A stretch of 64,000 nt of DNA from Thermoactinomyces sp. DSM 45891 (lineage in GTDB: Bacteria > Bacillota > Bacilli > Thermoactinomycetales > Thermoactinomycetaceae): NCBI RefSeq assembly GCF_900119485.1, contig NZ_FPJZ01000002.1, forward strand, positions 193,697 through 257,696, given 5' to 3'. Each line of letters opens with the position of its first letter. The stretch's first letter is position 1. The notes beneath the pieces are model-generated. The model was not told the DNA's origin. It saw nothing but the letters and a program-made list of their open reading frames with translations, and ran no database searches. This document shows positions 18,439-27,813 of this stretch, piece by piece. The position numbers and the translations under genes are program-made.

Positions 18439-21336
18439 TTATCTACGAAACGGCCACCAGTTCGCTTTCCCGAAGTTCTTAACTAATACAGGGATCAAAA
18501 ATGGTAGTACAACAAAGGTATACAACAATAATCCTATTAAAATAATCGAAGCAATTTGAATGAGTGATAACATGCCTGATGGAATCATCGCTGCAAATGT
18601 ACCACCCAAAATGATAACCGCAGAAATAATAACCGTCCCCATCTTCTTCATTGATAACAACATCGCATCAGCAACCGTTACGTCTTGATACTCATTAAAT
18701 CGGTCCATAAGGAAGATACTGTAGTCCACCCCGAGCGCCATCAAGATCACAAAACTAAAGAATGGGACGACCCAGCTAATTCCACTATACCCCAAGATAT
18801 CAATGAACAAAACTTCATTCATTCCCATCGTCGTATAGTATGTGAGAAGGAGAGAGCCTAAGATATAGGCCGGCATGATGATCGAGCGGAATACAAACAC
18901 TAAGATAATCCCAATCCCCATTAACATAAGTGTAACCGTACGAGCGTAGTCTTGATTCGACATCGTGTTCAAATCCGCACTCGCACTAGTGATCCCACCT
19001 ACGGCCACAGTGGCGTTTTCTAGCTTCGTTCCTTTCGTCGCCCGTTGGATCGCATCTTTGATATCATCTATCTGATTCATGGTTTCACGAGCGTATGGAT
19101 TCGTCTTAAACACTACATCTAGCGTCATCGTCTTCCGATCGGGTGACAGATAGGCATCTAACACTTTTTGGAAGTCTTTATTTTCTAGCACATCACCTGG
19201 GATATAAAATCCATCGACACCCGGAGAACCAGTTAAACCAGTCAGATAGTTTTGTGCATCTCCCAAACCACCAGATATCTTATCTAATCCTTTTGCACCT
19301 TCTGCAAGACCTGATGACAGTTTACCTAGCTGACCAGTAAGTGCTTGGTACTCTTTTAGTAGCCGTTTTTGACCATCATTTATACTAGATAAACCGTTGA
19401 TCAATTGGGGGGTCTGTTTCACAATGACTCCCTGTCCGTCAGCTAGTTTCTTAGAACCGGCTATTTGCTCATCGACTCCTTTTATGAGTTCATCTAAGCC
19501 TGTCACTATCCTTTTTTGCTCGGTAATTGCTCCTGCTAACCTTGTATTAGTGTTCTCCATTTTTGACCTTAATTCTGATGATTCTATCTCTTGGCTAATT
19601 CCTTTGTAAGTTTGATAAAGCTCTTGATAAACTCTAAGCAAATCCTGTACACCTGATTTTGCCTCCTGAAGTCCCTTCTTCACTTCCGTAGAGCCTGCGA
19701 TTCCCACTTGACGAATGCCGTTATCCACTTGGGCTAGACCTGATTGTAGCTTCGATAGCCCTGATTGAACGCGAGATGTTCCGCTAACTAAGTCGTTAAT
19801 TCCGCTCACACCACGCTTAATTTGAGGCTCTTGTTTCGATAATTCCTCACTTGTCTTATGAAGCTCGTCCGAAACTTTGGAAACACCCTCTTTTCCCTTC
19901 CCCACTCCTTCTTCTAGTTTCTCTGACTGTTTCGCAATTAAAAATTCCTCTAGTGGCTTCCCGATCGGTCGTGTAACAGAGCGAACAGATTGTACCAAGT
20001 TTACCTTCTCTATTTCTCGGCTGATCCGTTCCGTAAGATAAAGATATTCGTTTGAATCCATACGTTCATCATTCTTTAATACCACTTTCGTCGGCATGGA
20101 TTCCCCCGCTCCAAAGCTTTTTTCAATCATATGAAATGCCTTGACTGGCGGGGCGTCCTGGCTAATTTCCTCTAGTGAATTAAAAGTAAGCCTTCCCTCA
20201 TACGCAAAGATAAAGGGAACACAGATAATCCCCACAACGAGCAGCGAAAGAATCGGCTTTGATAGAGAAAATCTTCCTGCAGCTCCCCATAACTTACTTT
20301 CCCTATGATCCAATTTCTTCTTAGATGGCCAGTAGATCTTCTTCCCTAGTACCGCCATAAAAAATGGCACCAGTGTAAACAGAGCCAGCAATAAAACAGC
20401 AACTCCCACTGCTACTGCCGAAGCGGATTGATACAGGTTGAATTCCGAAAAACCAATCGAAGCAAAGCCTACCATTACCGCAATTCCACTAAAAAACACT
20501 GTACGACCAGCGCTTTTATATGTCTCCAAAATGGCAGTGGTAACACTCCTGTTATCGGATAATTCTTCCTTAAAGCGACTTAAAAGCAAGATACAATAAT
20601 CGGTTCCAATCCCAAATAATATCGCTACTAAAAACATTTGCGTGTTATTGGAAATAGGAAAATCGAACCGATCGATCAAAATAGATACAATCGATTGAGA
20701 TGCAAGGTATGAAAAACCCACAGTCAAAAGTGGAATCACAGGTGCCACAGCAGAACGGAAGACTAGTATCAAGACAATCAAGATAAATACAACTGTAATC
20801 CCCTCTGTCTTCTTGACGCCCTCTTCCGATGACTTCATCAACTGATCCGTAATCATCCAGTCACTTGTAAATTGATGCTGAACCTTAATCCCGTCCAAAG
20901 CTTTTGATAGATCTTGACTAAGAACAGATGCCTTCTTGTCTCCCTTTTGTACGTTGAGAGATACTAAGATCGCCTTTCCATCTTTTGAAACCATCGTATC
21001 TTTTAACTGGCTGTCTTTAAAATGGGTAGCAATTTCTGTAATGCCAAGTGATTCCTTGTTCTGTTCCAACAAATCCACCGCTTTTTTAGCTTCCTTTATA
21101 TCACCCTCAGTCAATTTTTTTTCGTTATAAAAGACAAGTGCAACTTGTGAGCTATGTTCACCACCTGTTTTTTCTTGCAACTGCGACGCAAGTTTCGAAG
21201 AGTACCCATTTGGAACTTCAATATTTCCTTTTTCACGCACTAAATCTGCCATGTTAGGAGACATATAAAACAATCCCGCAATCAGTAAAACCCATGACAA
21301 AACCACCCACCAACGACCTTTAATAATCGCTTTCAA
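18439..21336 (-). CDS. MMPL-family RND exporter (first tandem copy, YdgH-like)
   Basis: About 965 residues with the same architecture as its neighbour: two RND halves, GTDYCILLLSRFKEE and GVDYSIFLMDRFNEY motifs, and a coiled-coil extracytoplasmic region at about 440-690. It follows the MarR gene by about 20 bases, matching the Bacillus ydgG-ydgH arrangement in which the MarR protein controls the exporter. AGGAGG lies only one base before the ATG at 21342 but seven before the TTG at 21336, so I take the TTG. The substrate is unknown. Confidence 0.88.
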   Translation of the reverse strand: MKAIIKGRWWVVLSWVLLIAGLFYMSPNMADLVREKGNIEVPNGYSSKLASQLQEKTGGEHSSQVALVFYNEKKLTEGDIKEAKKAVDLLEQNKESLGITEIATHFKDSQLKDTMVSKDGKAILVSLNVQKGDKKASVLSQDLSKALDGIKVQHQFTSDWMITDQLMKSSEEGVKKTEGITVVFILIVLILVFRSAVAPVIPLLTVGFSYLASQSIVSILIDRFDFPISNNTQMFLVAILFGIGTDYCILLLSRFKEELSDNRSVTTAILETYKSAGRTVFFSGIAVMVGFASIGFSEFNLYQSASAVAVGVAVLLLALFTLVPFFMAVLGKKIYWPSKKKLDHRESKLWGAAGRFSLSKPILSLLVVGIICVPFIFAYEGRLTFNSLEEISQDAPPVKAFHMIEKSFGAGESMPTKVVLKNDERMDSNEYLYLTERISREIEKVNLVQSVRSVTRPIGKPLEEFLIAKQSEKLEEGVGKGKEGVSKVSDELHKTSEELSKQEPQIKRGVSGINDLVSGTSRVQSGLSKLQSGLAQVDNGIRQVGIAGSTEVKKGLQEAKSGVQDLLRVYQELYQTYKGISQEIESSELRSKMENTNTRLAGAITEQKRIVTGLDELIKGVDEQIAGSKKLADGQGVIVKQTPQLINGLSSINDGQKRLLKEYQALTGQLGKLSSGLAEGAKGLDKISGGLGDAQNYLTGLTGSPGVDGFYIPGDVLENKDFQKVLDAYLSPDRKTMTLDVVFKTNPYARETMNQIDDIKDAIQRATKGTKLENATVAVGGITSASADLNTMSNQDYARTVTLMLMGIGIILVFVFRSIIMPAYILGSLLLTYYTTMGMNEVLFIDILGYSGISWVVPFFSFVILMALGVDYSIFLMDRFNEYQDVTVADAMLLSMKKMGTVIISAVIILGGTFAAMIPSGMLSLIQIASIILIGLLLYTFVVLPFLIPVLVKNFGKANWWPFRR

Positions 21337-21355
21337 TTCCATTCCTCCTGTCCAT

Positions 21356-21817
21356 TTATGTTTGTTTATAATTCTCTAAGACTCGTTGCAATTTTTGATA
21401 CGTACAAAGAAATTGTTTCAACTCTTCTTGTTCAAAGTTGTTCAGCATGGAACCCACTAGTTGATGAATCCGCTCTTCTGTTTTCATGTACAGAGCTTTC
21501 CCTTCCTCCGTCAGTGTTAGATAGACGACTCGACGATCTTTCTCATCTCGTGTTCGCTGGATCCACCCTTTCTTCCACATGCGGTTAACCATCGCTGTAA
21601 TTGCACTTTTCTTCACCTGAAACTTTTTAGCTAGGTCAGAAGGGGTACAAGATTTGATTTGATAGATGTAGCGCAGAGTATAATGCTGATCACTTGTCAT
21701 ATCGTCATTCATCTGATCTCTGACTAGGGATTCCCCATTTTTATTAACCGAAAAAGATAACTCTATATACTGATCGACTAGGTGTTTAATCTCGATGGGA
21801 AGCACGTTTCCTATCAC
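21356..21817 (-). CDS. MarR-family transcriptional regulator
   Basis: This roughly 150-residue winged-helix protein has the core KKSAITAMVNRMWKKGWIQRTRDEKDRRVVYLTLTEEG cut here as wing and recognition helix (residues about 67-105). It is the first gene of the operon with the MMPL exporters, so it most likely represses them until a ligand binds. GTG at 21817 directly abuts AAAGGA. The GTG four codons later (21805) has AAAGGAG about 11 bases upstream and may be the true start. A strong promoter with overlapping repeats lies upstream. Confidence 0.85.
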   Translation of the reverse strand: MIGNVLPIEIKHLVDQYIELSFSVNKNGESLVRDQMNDDMTSDQHYTLRYIYQIKSCTPSDLAKKFQVKKSAITAMVNRMWKKGWIQRTRDEKDRRVVYLTLTEEGKALYMKTEERIHQLVGSMLNNFEQEELKQFLCTYQKLQRVLENYKQT

Positions 21818-21840
21818 TCCTTTTATATTCCGTACAAATA

Positions 21841-21900
21841 TAGTTCATTCATTTAACTATTAATTAATTTAACTATATGGCCCTATCCACTAATCGTCAA
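21841..21900 (-). promoter_or_regulatory. MarR-MMPL operon promoter with candidate MarR operator
   Basis: Reading the minus strand: TTGACG (21895-21900), 17-base spacer, TATAGT (21872-21877). Overlapping and downstream of the -10 are two direct copies of ATTTAACTAT (21851-21860 and 21867-21876) six bases apart, plus a TAGTT...AACTA inverted pair at 21841-21859. The position fits autorepression by the MarR protein. Confidence 0.6.
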
Positions 21901-22016
21901 TCCATTTCGCTATTCGTTTTCAAAATAGACATACGTTCTGCCAGCCTCCTTTGAATAATATTCCATGGATCTATGCATAATATGCCAATCTATATGGAAA
22001 GAGAGGAACTTACTCG

Positions 22017-22880
22017 ATGCCTCCATGGATAGAGATTATTCTACGCACCGTATCTGCTATTTTCGTTTTATTTATCGTTACGAAAATACTAGGCAAGCGA
22101 CAATTATCTGAGCTGTCATTGTTTGAGTACATCACGGGAATTACAATTGGTAACTTAGCAGCATCTCTCTCAATTGATCTGGAAGGCAGGTGGTATCAAG
22201 GAGTCGCATCACTTGCTGTCTGGACACTGGTTGCCATGGGAATTGAGTATATTACACTGAAAAGCAAACGATTGCGAAATGTACTAGATGGTAGGTCCAC
22301 CATACTCATTAAAGATGGACAAATTCTAGAAGAGGACCTCAGAAAAGAGAGAATTACCGTAGATGAACTAATGGAGCAACTACGATATAAAAATATCTTT
22401 TCTCTCAGCGATGTGGATACAGCCATTCTGGAGCAGAACGGGACATTAAATGTATTGCTGAAAAAAGAAAATCAACCTCTTACCCCCAAAATGCTAGGTT
22501 TAAAGGTTGAGAAGGAATTATTTCCAGAGATTGTAATCTCGGATGGATGTATAATGGCAGACACCTTAACAGGCATGGGCTTGTCTAGAAGCTGGTTAAT
22601 GTCAGAACTGAAAAAACGTCGATTACAAGTAGAAGATGTTTTTCTAGCACAAGTAACGTCAAATGGAAGCTTATACATTGATTTATACGAAGATAAGATT
22701 CATCCTGTACGCATACAAGCAGGTGAAAAAAATCTTTTATACACTTTGTTAAATAAATGCGAAGCGGATCTAGCACTCATGCATCTATCCACTGAAGACC
22801 CTAAAGAGAAAAAAATATATAAACAATCAGCTGAAAAATTACGAAAGGAAATCATGAATCTCAGGCCCTTTTTAAAATAG
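22017..22880 (+). CDS. DUF421 (YetF/YcaP family) membrane protein
   Basis: The 287-residue protein has three N-terminal membrane helices (residues about 7-80) containing the family motif KILGKRQLSELSLFEY(ITGITIG) and a cytoplasmic C-terminal region with a second conserved block near residue 195 (MGLSRSWLMSELKKR). Bacilli often have several, including sporulation-linked members; the biochemical function is not established. GAGAGGAA lies about nine bases before the ATG. It is monocistronic and shares its terminator with the convergent acyl-CoA ligase. Confidence 0.85.
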   Translation: MPPWIEIILRTVSAIFVLFIVTKILGKRQLSELSLFEYITGITIGNLAASLSIDLEGRWYQGVASLAVWTLVAMGIEYITLKSKRLRNVLDGRSTILIKDGQILEEDLRKERITVDELMEQLRYKNIFSLSDVDTAILEQNGTLNVLLKKENQPLTPKMLGLKVEKELFPEIVISDGCIMADTLTGMGLSRSWLMSELKKRRLQVEDVFLAQVTSNGSLYIDLYEDKIHPVRIQAGEKNLLYTLLNKCEADLALMHLSTEDPKEKKIYKQSAEKLRKEIMNLRPFLK

Positions 22881-22882
22881 GA

Positions 22883-22914
22883 CAGACATGGCATAAATCA
22901 CTACGCCATGTCTG
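22883..22914. terminator. bidirectional intrinsic terminator
   Basis: Perfect 10-base stem CAGACATGGC / GCCATGTCTG with a 12-base loop and short T-run, between two convergent genes. Confidence 0.75.
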
Positions 22915-22920
22915 TTTACG

Positions 22921-24555
22921 TTACTCTATGACAGTTGTACTCGCCACATAGTAATCCTGCCACTGCTCACGAAGATCCCGCTTAAGGAACTTTCCTACTC
23001 CCGATTTCGGAATCTCATCTACAAACACAATATCATCTGGAATCCACCATTTAGCAAACTGAGTGTGTAAAAATTGGAGAATCTCTCGTTTGAGATTTTG
23101 CCCTTTGTATAAATCCTTTAAGACGATACAGGCCAATGGACGCTCCTCCCATTTTTCATGGGGAATCCCCACTACACAAGCTTCAAAAACGGCTTCATGC
23201 GTCATCAGGGTATTCTCTAAGTCAACAGATGAGATCCACTCCCCACCACTCTTAATTAGATCTTTTGTTCGATCCACGACTCTGATGGAGCCTTCTTCAT
23301 CCACGGTTACAACATCTCCAGTATGAAGCCATCCGTCTTTAAATGTATCAGTACTCCGTTCATCACGATAATATTCGCTTGCAATCCAAGGACCCCGAAG
23401 TAACAGCTCACCCATCTCCTTATCATCCCATTTCACTTCACCCTCTGCTCCCACCACTTTCATCTCGGTGCCCTGTACCATGTAACCTTGTCTGGTCAGG
23501 GATTGGATGCGATCTTCCTCAGAACCATCTTGATAGCTTTTTAATCTTGCAAATGATACAAGTGGGCTTGTCTCAGTCATACCATACGCATGGTAAAAAG
23601 GAACGTTCCACTTCTCTTCAAAAGCTCGCACCATCGCAAGTGGTGCCGCTGAACCACCACATAACACACCACGCAAGCTAGAGAGATCGTACACCTTCTG
23701 CTCTAATTCCTTTAATAATCCTAACCAGATGGTCGGAACACCACCTGTGACGGTAATCTGTTCTGATTCAATCAACTCAGCCAGCAATTGAGGGGTGAAA
23801 TAAGGCCCTGGCAAGACCTGAGTACTTCCAAACCATACACATGCAAACGGTAATCCCCACGCATTCACATGGAACATCGGCACAACCGTTAAAACTGTAT
23901 CTCTTTCCGAAACGGCTGTACTATCCGCCAATCCAAGGGCCATCGCATGAAGGACGATACTGCGATGGGTATAAACCACCCCTTTTGGATTTCCTGTTGT
24001 AGCCGATGTATAGCACATGCCCGCCGCTTGGTTCTCGTCTTCTATTGGCGGAAACGAAAAAGAAGGGTCCGATTCAGCTAGAAGTGTCTCATACGAATAG
24101 AGTGGCTTTAAAGGAGAGTTCGGGAGATCCGTATTAGACATAAGCACAAATGCTTTTACGGTAGAAAGATGAGGAACAATCGCTTCTACAAGAGGGAGAA
24201 TATCCGGATCAATCAGGAGGACCTTATCCTCCGCGTGATTGATGATATAGGCGATCTGTTGAGGGGACAGCCGGATATTAATCGTATGCAATACAGCTCC
24301 TATGCTGGGGATCGCAAAGTATGCCTCTAGATGGCGATGATGATTCCAGGCAAGCGTCCCTACCCGATCCCCCTTCTGTATTCCTAGCTTTTCTAACGCA
24401 TGAGCAAGACGTCGTGTTCTCTGCGCAATCTCCCCATATGTAAAACGATGGATCCCTCCAGCCGTTCGGGAGATCACCAGTTTCTTAGAAAAATAGCGCT
24501 CTGCGTGTTCAAACATCATCGGTACCGTAAGTGGAACATTCATCATCATGTGCAT
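22921..24555 (-). CDS. medium/long-chain fatty acid-CoA ligase (AMP-forming, AlkK type)
   Basis: The 544-residue ANL-superfamily enzyme has the AMP-binding P-loop YTSATTGNPKGVVYTHRS, the YGMTETSP adenylation motif, GWLHTGDV, and C-terminal KSGVGKFLKRDLRE with the catalytic Lys. It activates a carboxylic acid to acyl-AMP and then acyl-CoA in the cytoplasm. Overall pattern and length match AlkK/YngI-like enzymes; chain length is not predictable. AAAGGGG lies before two closely spaced ATG codons (24555 and 24549); either could be used. It is monocistronic. Confidence 0.88.
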   Translation of the reverse strand: MHMMMNVPLTVPMMFEHAERYFSKKLVISRTAGGIHRFTYGEIAQRTRRLAHALEKLGIQKGDRVGTLAWNHHRHLEAYFAIPSIGAVLHTINIRLSPQQIAYIINHAEDKVLLIDPDILPLVEAIVPHLSTVKAFVLMSNTDLPNSPLKPLYSYETLLAESDPSFSFPPIEDENQAAGMCYTSATTGNPKGVVYTHRSIVLHAMALGLADSTAVSERDTVLTVVPMFHVNAWGLPFACVWFGSTQVLPGPYFTPQLLAELIESEQITVTGGVPTIWLGLLKELEQKVYDLSSLRGVLCGGSAAPLAMVRAFEEKWNVPFYHAYGMTETSPLVSFARLKSYQDGSEEDRIQSLTRQGYMVQGTEMKVVGAEGEVKWDDKEMGELLLRGPWIASEYYRDERSTDTFKDGWLHTGDVVTVDEEGSIRVVDRTKDLIKSGGEWISSVDLENTLMTHEAVFEACVVGIPHEKWEERPLACIVLKDLYKGQNLKREILQFLHTQFAKWWIPDDIVFVDEIPKSGVGKFLKRDLREQWQDYYVASTTVIE

Positions 24556-24740
24556 CTGCCCCTTTGATCAATTAATAAAAGTCAGTTTAATCGGAAAATT
24601 AATATCATGTGAGAAAATACCTATAGAATACATACAAAAATGTATTTCTCGTTCGTTCCTGATTTGATACTCATGCAATAGTATTAATTCTATTCTTTAA
24701 ATATAAATTCCTCTTTATGATGTGTGTTTGTGTGACAAGC

Positions 24741-24754
24741 TTACAAATGTGTAA
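24741..24754 (+). promoter_or_regulatory. BceR-type response regulator binding site
   Basis: TTACA-AATG-TGTAA is an exact match to the published BceR-like consensus TNACA-N4-TGTAA. It ends five bases before the predicted -35 of the bceAB promoter. A complete Bce-type two-component system is encoded at 30149-31842. Confidence 0.75.
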
Positions 24755-24759
24755 TCGAT

Positions 24760-24787
24760 TTGTTAGGGGTTTCGATAGAAATAAGAT
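24760..24787 (+). promoter_or_regulatory. predicted bceAB promoter
   Basis: TTGTTA (24760-24765), 16-base spacer, TAAGAT (24782-24787), both 4/6 to consensus, directly downstream of the BceR-like site as expected for an activated promoter. Confidence 0.5.
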
Positions 24788-24891
24788 CATGAATCCCTTA
24801 AAGTGTACCTATATTTCAGTGATCAGTGTAAAAATAGAAGAAAATGAGAAAATAAGATATACACGGTTCACTAGGAGAGTAGGAGACGAAA

Positions 24892-25647
24892 ATGAATACA
24901 CTCGAACTGAAAAAAGTATGCAAAATCTATGAAGGAACCGTCTCCTATCAAGCCCTCGATGATATGGATTTCACCGTGAAAAATGGTGAATTCGTAGGCG
25001 TCATGGGTCCCTCCGGAAGTGGGAAATCAACCCTGCTCAATGTCATTTCCACCAACGATTTCCCTACTTCTGGACAAGTTTTCTTGTTAAATCAAGACCT
25101 TCATCGTTTATCGGAAGAGGAGTTAGCCCAGTTTCGTCGGACTAATCTAGGATTTGTGTTCCAAGATTTTAATTTGATGGACTCACTCACCATACGGGAA
25201 AACATCCTGCTTCCCTTGGCTTTAGAAGGAGCCAGATACTCTACTATGAATCAAGCATTACAGGAAATCGCAATGCAGCTAGGGTTAACCGGGATCCTCG
25301 AACGATTTCCGCATGAGATTTCAGGTGGTCAGGCTCAACGGGTAGCCATCGCACGGGCAATCATTCATCGTCCTTCCCTTTTACTAGCAGACGAGCCTAC
25401 AGGGAACTTAGATTCCCGAGCATCTCACGATGTATTAAACGTCCTAGAGCAGATGAATCAAGATTTCGGTGTAACGATTTTAATGGTTACGCATGATCCG
25501 ATCGTAGCTAGCCATTGTCACCGAGTCATCTTTATTAAAGATGGGCGCATTTATAACGAAATGTACCGTGGCTCAAATCAACAAGCGTTTTACCAAGAAA
25601 TTTTAAATGTGCTTTCATTACTAGGAGGGGCCAGATATGACTTTTAA
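24892..25647 (+). CDS. bceA: Bce-type ABC transporter ATP-binding protein
   Basis: This 251-residue MacB/LolD-like ATPase has Walker A GPSGSGKST, signature SGGQAQRVAIARA, Walker B LLLADEPTGNLD and H-loop MVTHD. It powers the BceB-type permease; such transporters free cell-wall lipid targets from peptide antibiotics (bacitracin, lantibiotics) and also signal to their histidine kinase. It overlaps the permease gene by 11 bases, and GGAGACGAAA precedes the ATG. The Bce assignment comes from the partner permease, the upstream motif and the nearby BceRS-type pair. Confidence 0.85.
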   Translation: MNTLELKKVCKIYEGTVSYQALDDMDFTVKNGEFVGVMGPSGSGKSTLLNVISTNDFPTSGQVFLLNQDLHRLSEEELAQFRRTNLGFVFQDFNLMDSLTIRENILLPLALEGARYSTMNQALQEIAMQLGLTGILERFPHEISGGQAQRVAIARAIIHRPSLLLADEPTGNLDSRASHDVLNVLEQMNQDFGVTILMVTHDPIVASHCHRVIFIKDGRIYNEMYRGSNQQAFYQEILNVLSLLGGARYDF

Positions 25648-27583
25648 GCAGTTTGCCTTGCGCAATGTACAACGAAATCTCTCCTCCTATTTGGCTTTTT
25701 TTATGGCAAGTACCATTTCAGTTATGGTCTTTTTTATCTTTTCAGTCGCTTTTTTTCATCCCGGTATGCATCTAGCAAACAAATCAATACCCTTAACCGA
25801 GTTATTAACAGACATCCTACCTTTTCAATATGGATGTTCATTAGTATTTATATTGTATTCATTTGGAACTTTTCTCCATAGACGGTGGGGAGAGTTTGGT
25901 TTACTCCGCCTCCTAGGCATCACGGATTTGCAGTTTATCAAACTGATGTTTTTTGAAAATGTCCTGATTGGCTTCATTTCAATTGTCTCTGGAATCCTAC
26001 TAGGGCTTCTCTTTTCAAAGTACTTCTTTTTCGTCATATCGATGATATTTCGATTCCCTTTAGAATTCCATTTATCTACCTTTCCAATCTGGTTCACCTT
26101 TATTGCGTTCATCAGTTTATTTATTTTGGTGTCGATCCTGTCTCCATTTTTCGTTCGCTCGAAAAACATCTACTACCTATTAACCAAAAGTCGAAAACAG
26201 AACCGTCAACCTAAGACTTCCCTCCTACAATCCGTATGTGGCATCACCATTATTCTGCTGATGTATGGATGGTTAGTGTATGAGATCCAGAATCAAGACA
26301 AATTGAAAAAGATAGCGTTTACAGAGTGGCTCATGTACTCAGGTTACGATATCTATATGGGCGTTGTTATTCTTATCCTAATTACCTATCTCCTCTTCTC
26401 TCAAATAAGCACGATAGGTATCACATTATTAAAGCGAAATTCACGTTTTTATTTTTATAAGACAAATCTTCTCTGGATCTCCAACCTAGCTCATCAAGCG
26501 AAGCATAACGTCCGAAACTTATTTATGTCTACCGTGTTAATCACAATCTCCCTAGCCTTTACAGCAAATCTGTATACAAGCTACCTATATACAGCTGAGC
26601 AAATACTGAAGGAATTTTTGGTTCCGATCTCTTATTTATCGTATCCTCAAGATAAACAGCTAAAAGAAAATATAAATTATATTGATACATATCTTGAGAA
26701 AAACGGATATGAATATGAAAAAATCCAGATTCCTCTTCTCGCTTTGAGTAACCTGCGAGCACCATCAGCATCTAACGAAACCTCCATAGCGCTCCTATCC
26801 AACTCACATTTCAATCAGTTAGCTCGCTTTCTAGGTAGGGAACCAATTTCTCTTGAAGGAAATGATTCCCTAGAGCTGGTATCGGGAGGTTGGGGAGTAA
26901 ATCCTCCTTCTACGTTTCAAAGAAAAGAAATGGCAGTAGGAGAAAGGAAACTAAACATAATTGGAACAGATGACACGCATTATGTTAGATCTGTAGCACA
27001 AATTTATTATGTACTTAGTGATTCCCTTTACCGTCAAGTAAAGTCAAGCTATCCGACATACACCCTTGTAGAATATCAGATTCCTAACTGGACCCGTCTG
27101 GGGGACTTTAGTACGCAAATTACAAAGCGATTTAATGAAGGACCTAGGGAAGTAATGACTGCAGCTAATAATTTTCAAGGAGAACTAATACGTAATAAAA
27201 CCTTCTTCTTCATTGGCTCCTTTATTAGTATAGTCTTCTTCATTGCAGCGATCAGCTTCCTCTACTTCCGCTTGTTTGCAAACATCCAAGGGGAAAGGGA
27301 AAAGTATCGAAACCTAGCCAAGATCGGTCTCAAACGAAAAGAGATCAAGCTAATTATCACCCGACAATTAGCCATTTTTTTCTTCCCTCCCTTTATAATT
27401 GCTTCTGTCCATACTCATATGATTCTCGTTTTCTTGAACAAAGAAAATGTTGAATGGGCGCCATTTGATAAAGTCCTTCAGGTCATTACCATCTTCGGTG
27501 TGATCCAAATTCTCTACTTCATATGGATCCGCTCTAAGTATATTCGTATGATCTTCCACTACTTGGATCAAGGGAAAATCTAA
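25637..27583 (+). CDS. bceB: Bce-type ABC transporter permease
   Basis: The 648-residue permease has about 10 membrane helices and an extracytoplasmic domain of roughly 200 residues (about 315-520) between helices VII and VIII, the hallmark of BceB-type sensors/transporters; FtsX-like regions flank it. It binds the peptide antibiotic-target complex and relays flux to the BceS-type kinase. AGGAGGGG lies before the ATG inside the end of bceA. Immediately after its stop (5 bases) begins a decayed fragment of the kinase gene on the opposite strand. Confidence 0.85.
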   Translation: MTFKQFALRNVQRNLSSYLAFFMASTISVMVFFIFSVAFFHPGMHLANKSIPLTELLTDILPFQYGCSLVFILYSFGTFLHRRWGEFGLLRLLGITDLQFIKLMFFENVLIGFISIVSGILLGLLFSKYFFFVISMIFRFPLEFHLSTFPIWFTFIAFISLFILVSILSPFFVRSKNIYYLLTKSRKQNRQPKTSLLQSVCGITIILLMYGWLVYEIQNQDKLKKIAFTEWLMYSGYDIYMGVVILILITYLLFSQISTIGITLLKRNSRFYFYKTNLLWISNLAHQAKHNVRNLFMSTVLITISLAFTANLYTSYLYTAEQILKEFLVPISYLSYPQDKQLKENINYIDTYLEKNGYEYEKIQIPLLALSNLRAPSASNETSIALLSNSHFNQLARFLGREPISLEGNDSLELVSGGWGVNPPSTFQRKEMAVGERKLNIIGTDDTHYVRSVAQIYYVLSDSLYRQVKSSYPTYTLVEYQIPNWTRLGDFSTQITKRFNEGPREVMTAANNFQGELIRNKTFFFIGSFISIVFFIAAISFLYFRLFANIQGEREKYRNLAKIGLKRKEIKLIITRQLAIFFFPPFIIASVHTHMILVFLNKENVEWAPFDKVLQVITIFGVIQILYFIWIRSKYIRMIFHYLDQGKI

Positions 27584-27588
27584 CTACT

Positions 27589-27797
27589 TTATTTCTCGAA
27601 TACAATCATTGCCTGTCCAAATACACCCGTTTTCCTCCAGTAAAATACGGGAATGTCCTCTGGGGCAATTCCCCACCCCTTATCCCTCACGGACAGATAG
27701 ACTTCCCCACTCTTTATTATAAGAATATTATTAATTTTTATATTATCACCCGAAGTATAGCGAATTGCATTGGTCAGCAATGGAAATAAGTTCATTG
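27589..27797 (-). pseudogene. decayed 3' end of a BceS-type histidine kinase gene
   Basis: The minus-strand frame contains LLTNAIRYTSGDN, GEVYLSV, GIAPEDIP and a terminal IVF, matching in order the C-terminal ATPase region of the intact kinase at 30149-31132 (LLTNAIRYTSGEN, REVYLSV, GIAPEDIP, IVF). Similarity is clear at the DNA level: CCCGAAGTATAGCGAATTGC against CCCGAAGTATAGCGAATCGC, and CAGTAAAATAC in both. About 100 bases between the PEDIP block and the end are deleted. It is a truncated, non-functional duplicate, and homology fades upstream of about 27797. Confidence 0.85.
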
Positions 27798-27813
27798 ATC
27801 TTACTACTCTGTA

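Larger units (their letters stand above)
24556..24891. other. 336-base divergent regulatory region
   Basis: It separates the acyl-CoA ligase (minus) from the Bce-type transporter (plus). It contains the BceR-like site and promoter listed separately, and an AT-rich segment toward the ligase gene. The 71-codon plus frame at 24717-24932 crosses the bceA start out of frame and is not a gene. Confidence 0.6.

Noticed and set aside
24717..24932. 71-codon plus-strand ORF overlapping the bceA start
   Set aside because: It covers the BceR-like site and promoter and runs out of frame into bceA; translation looks random.
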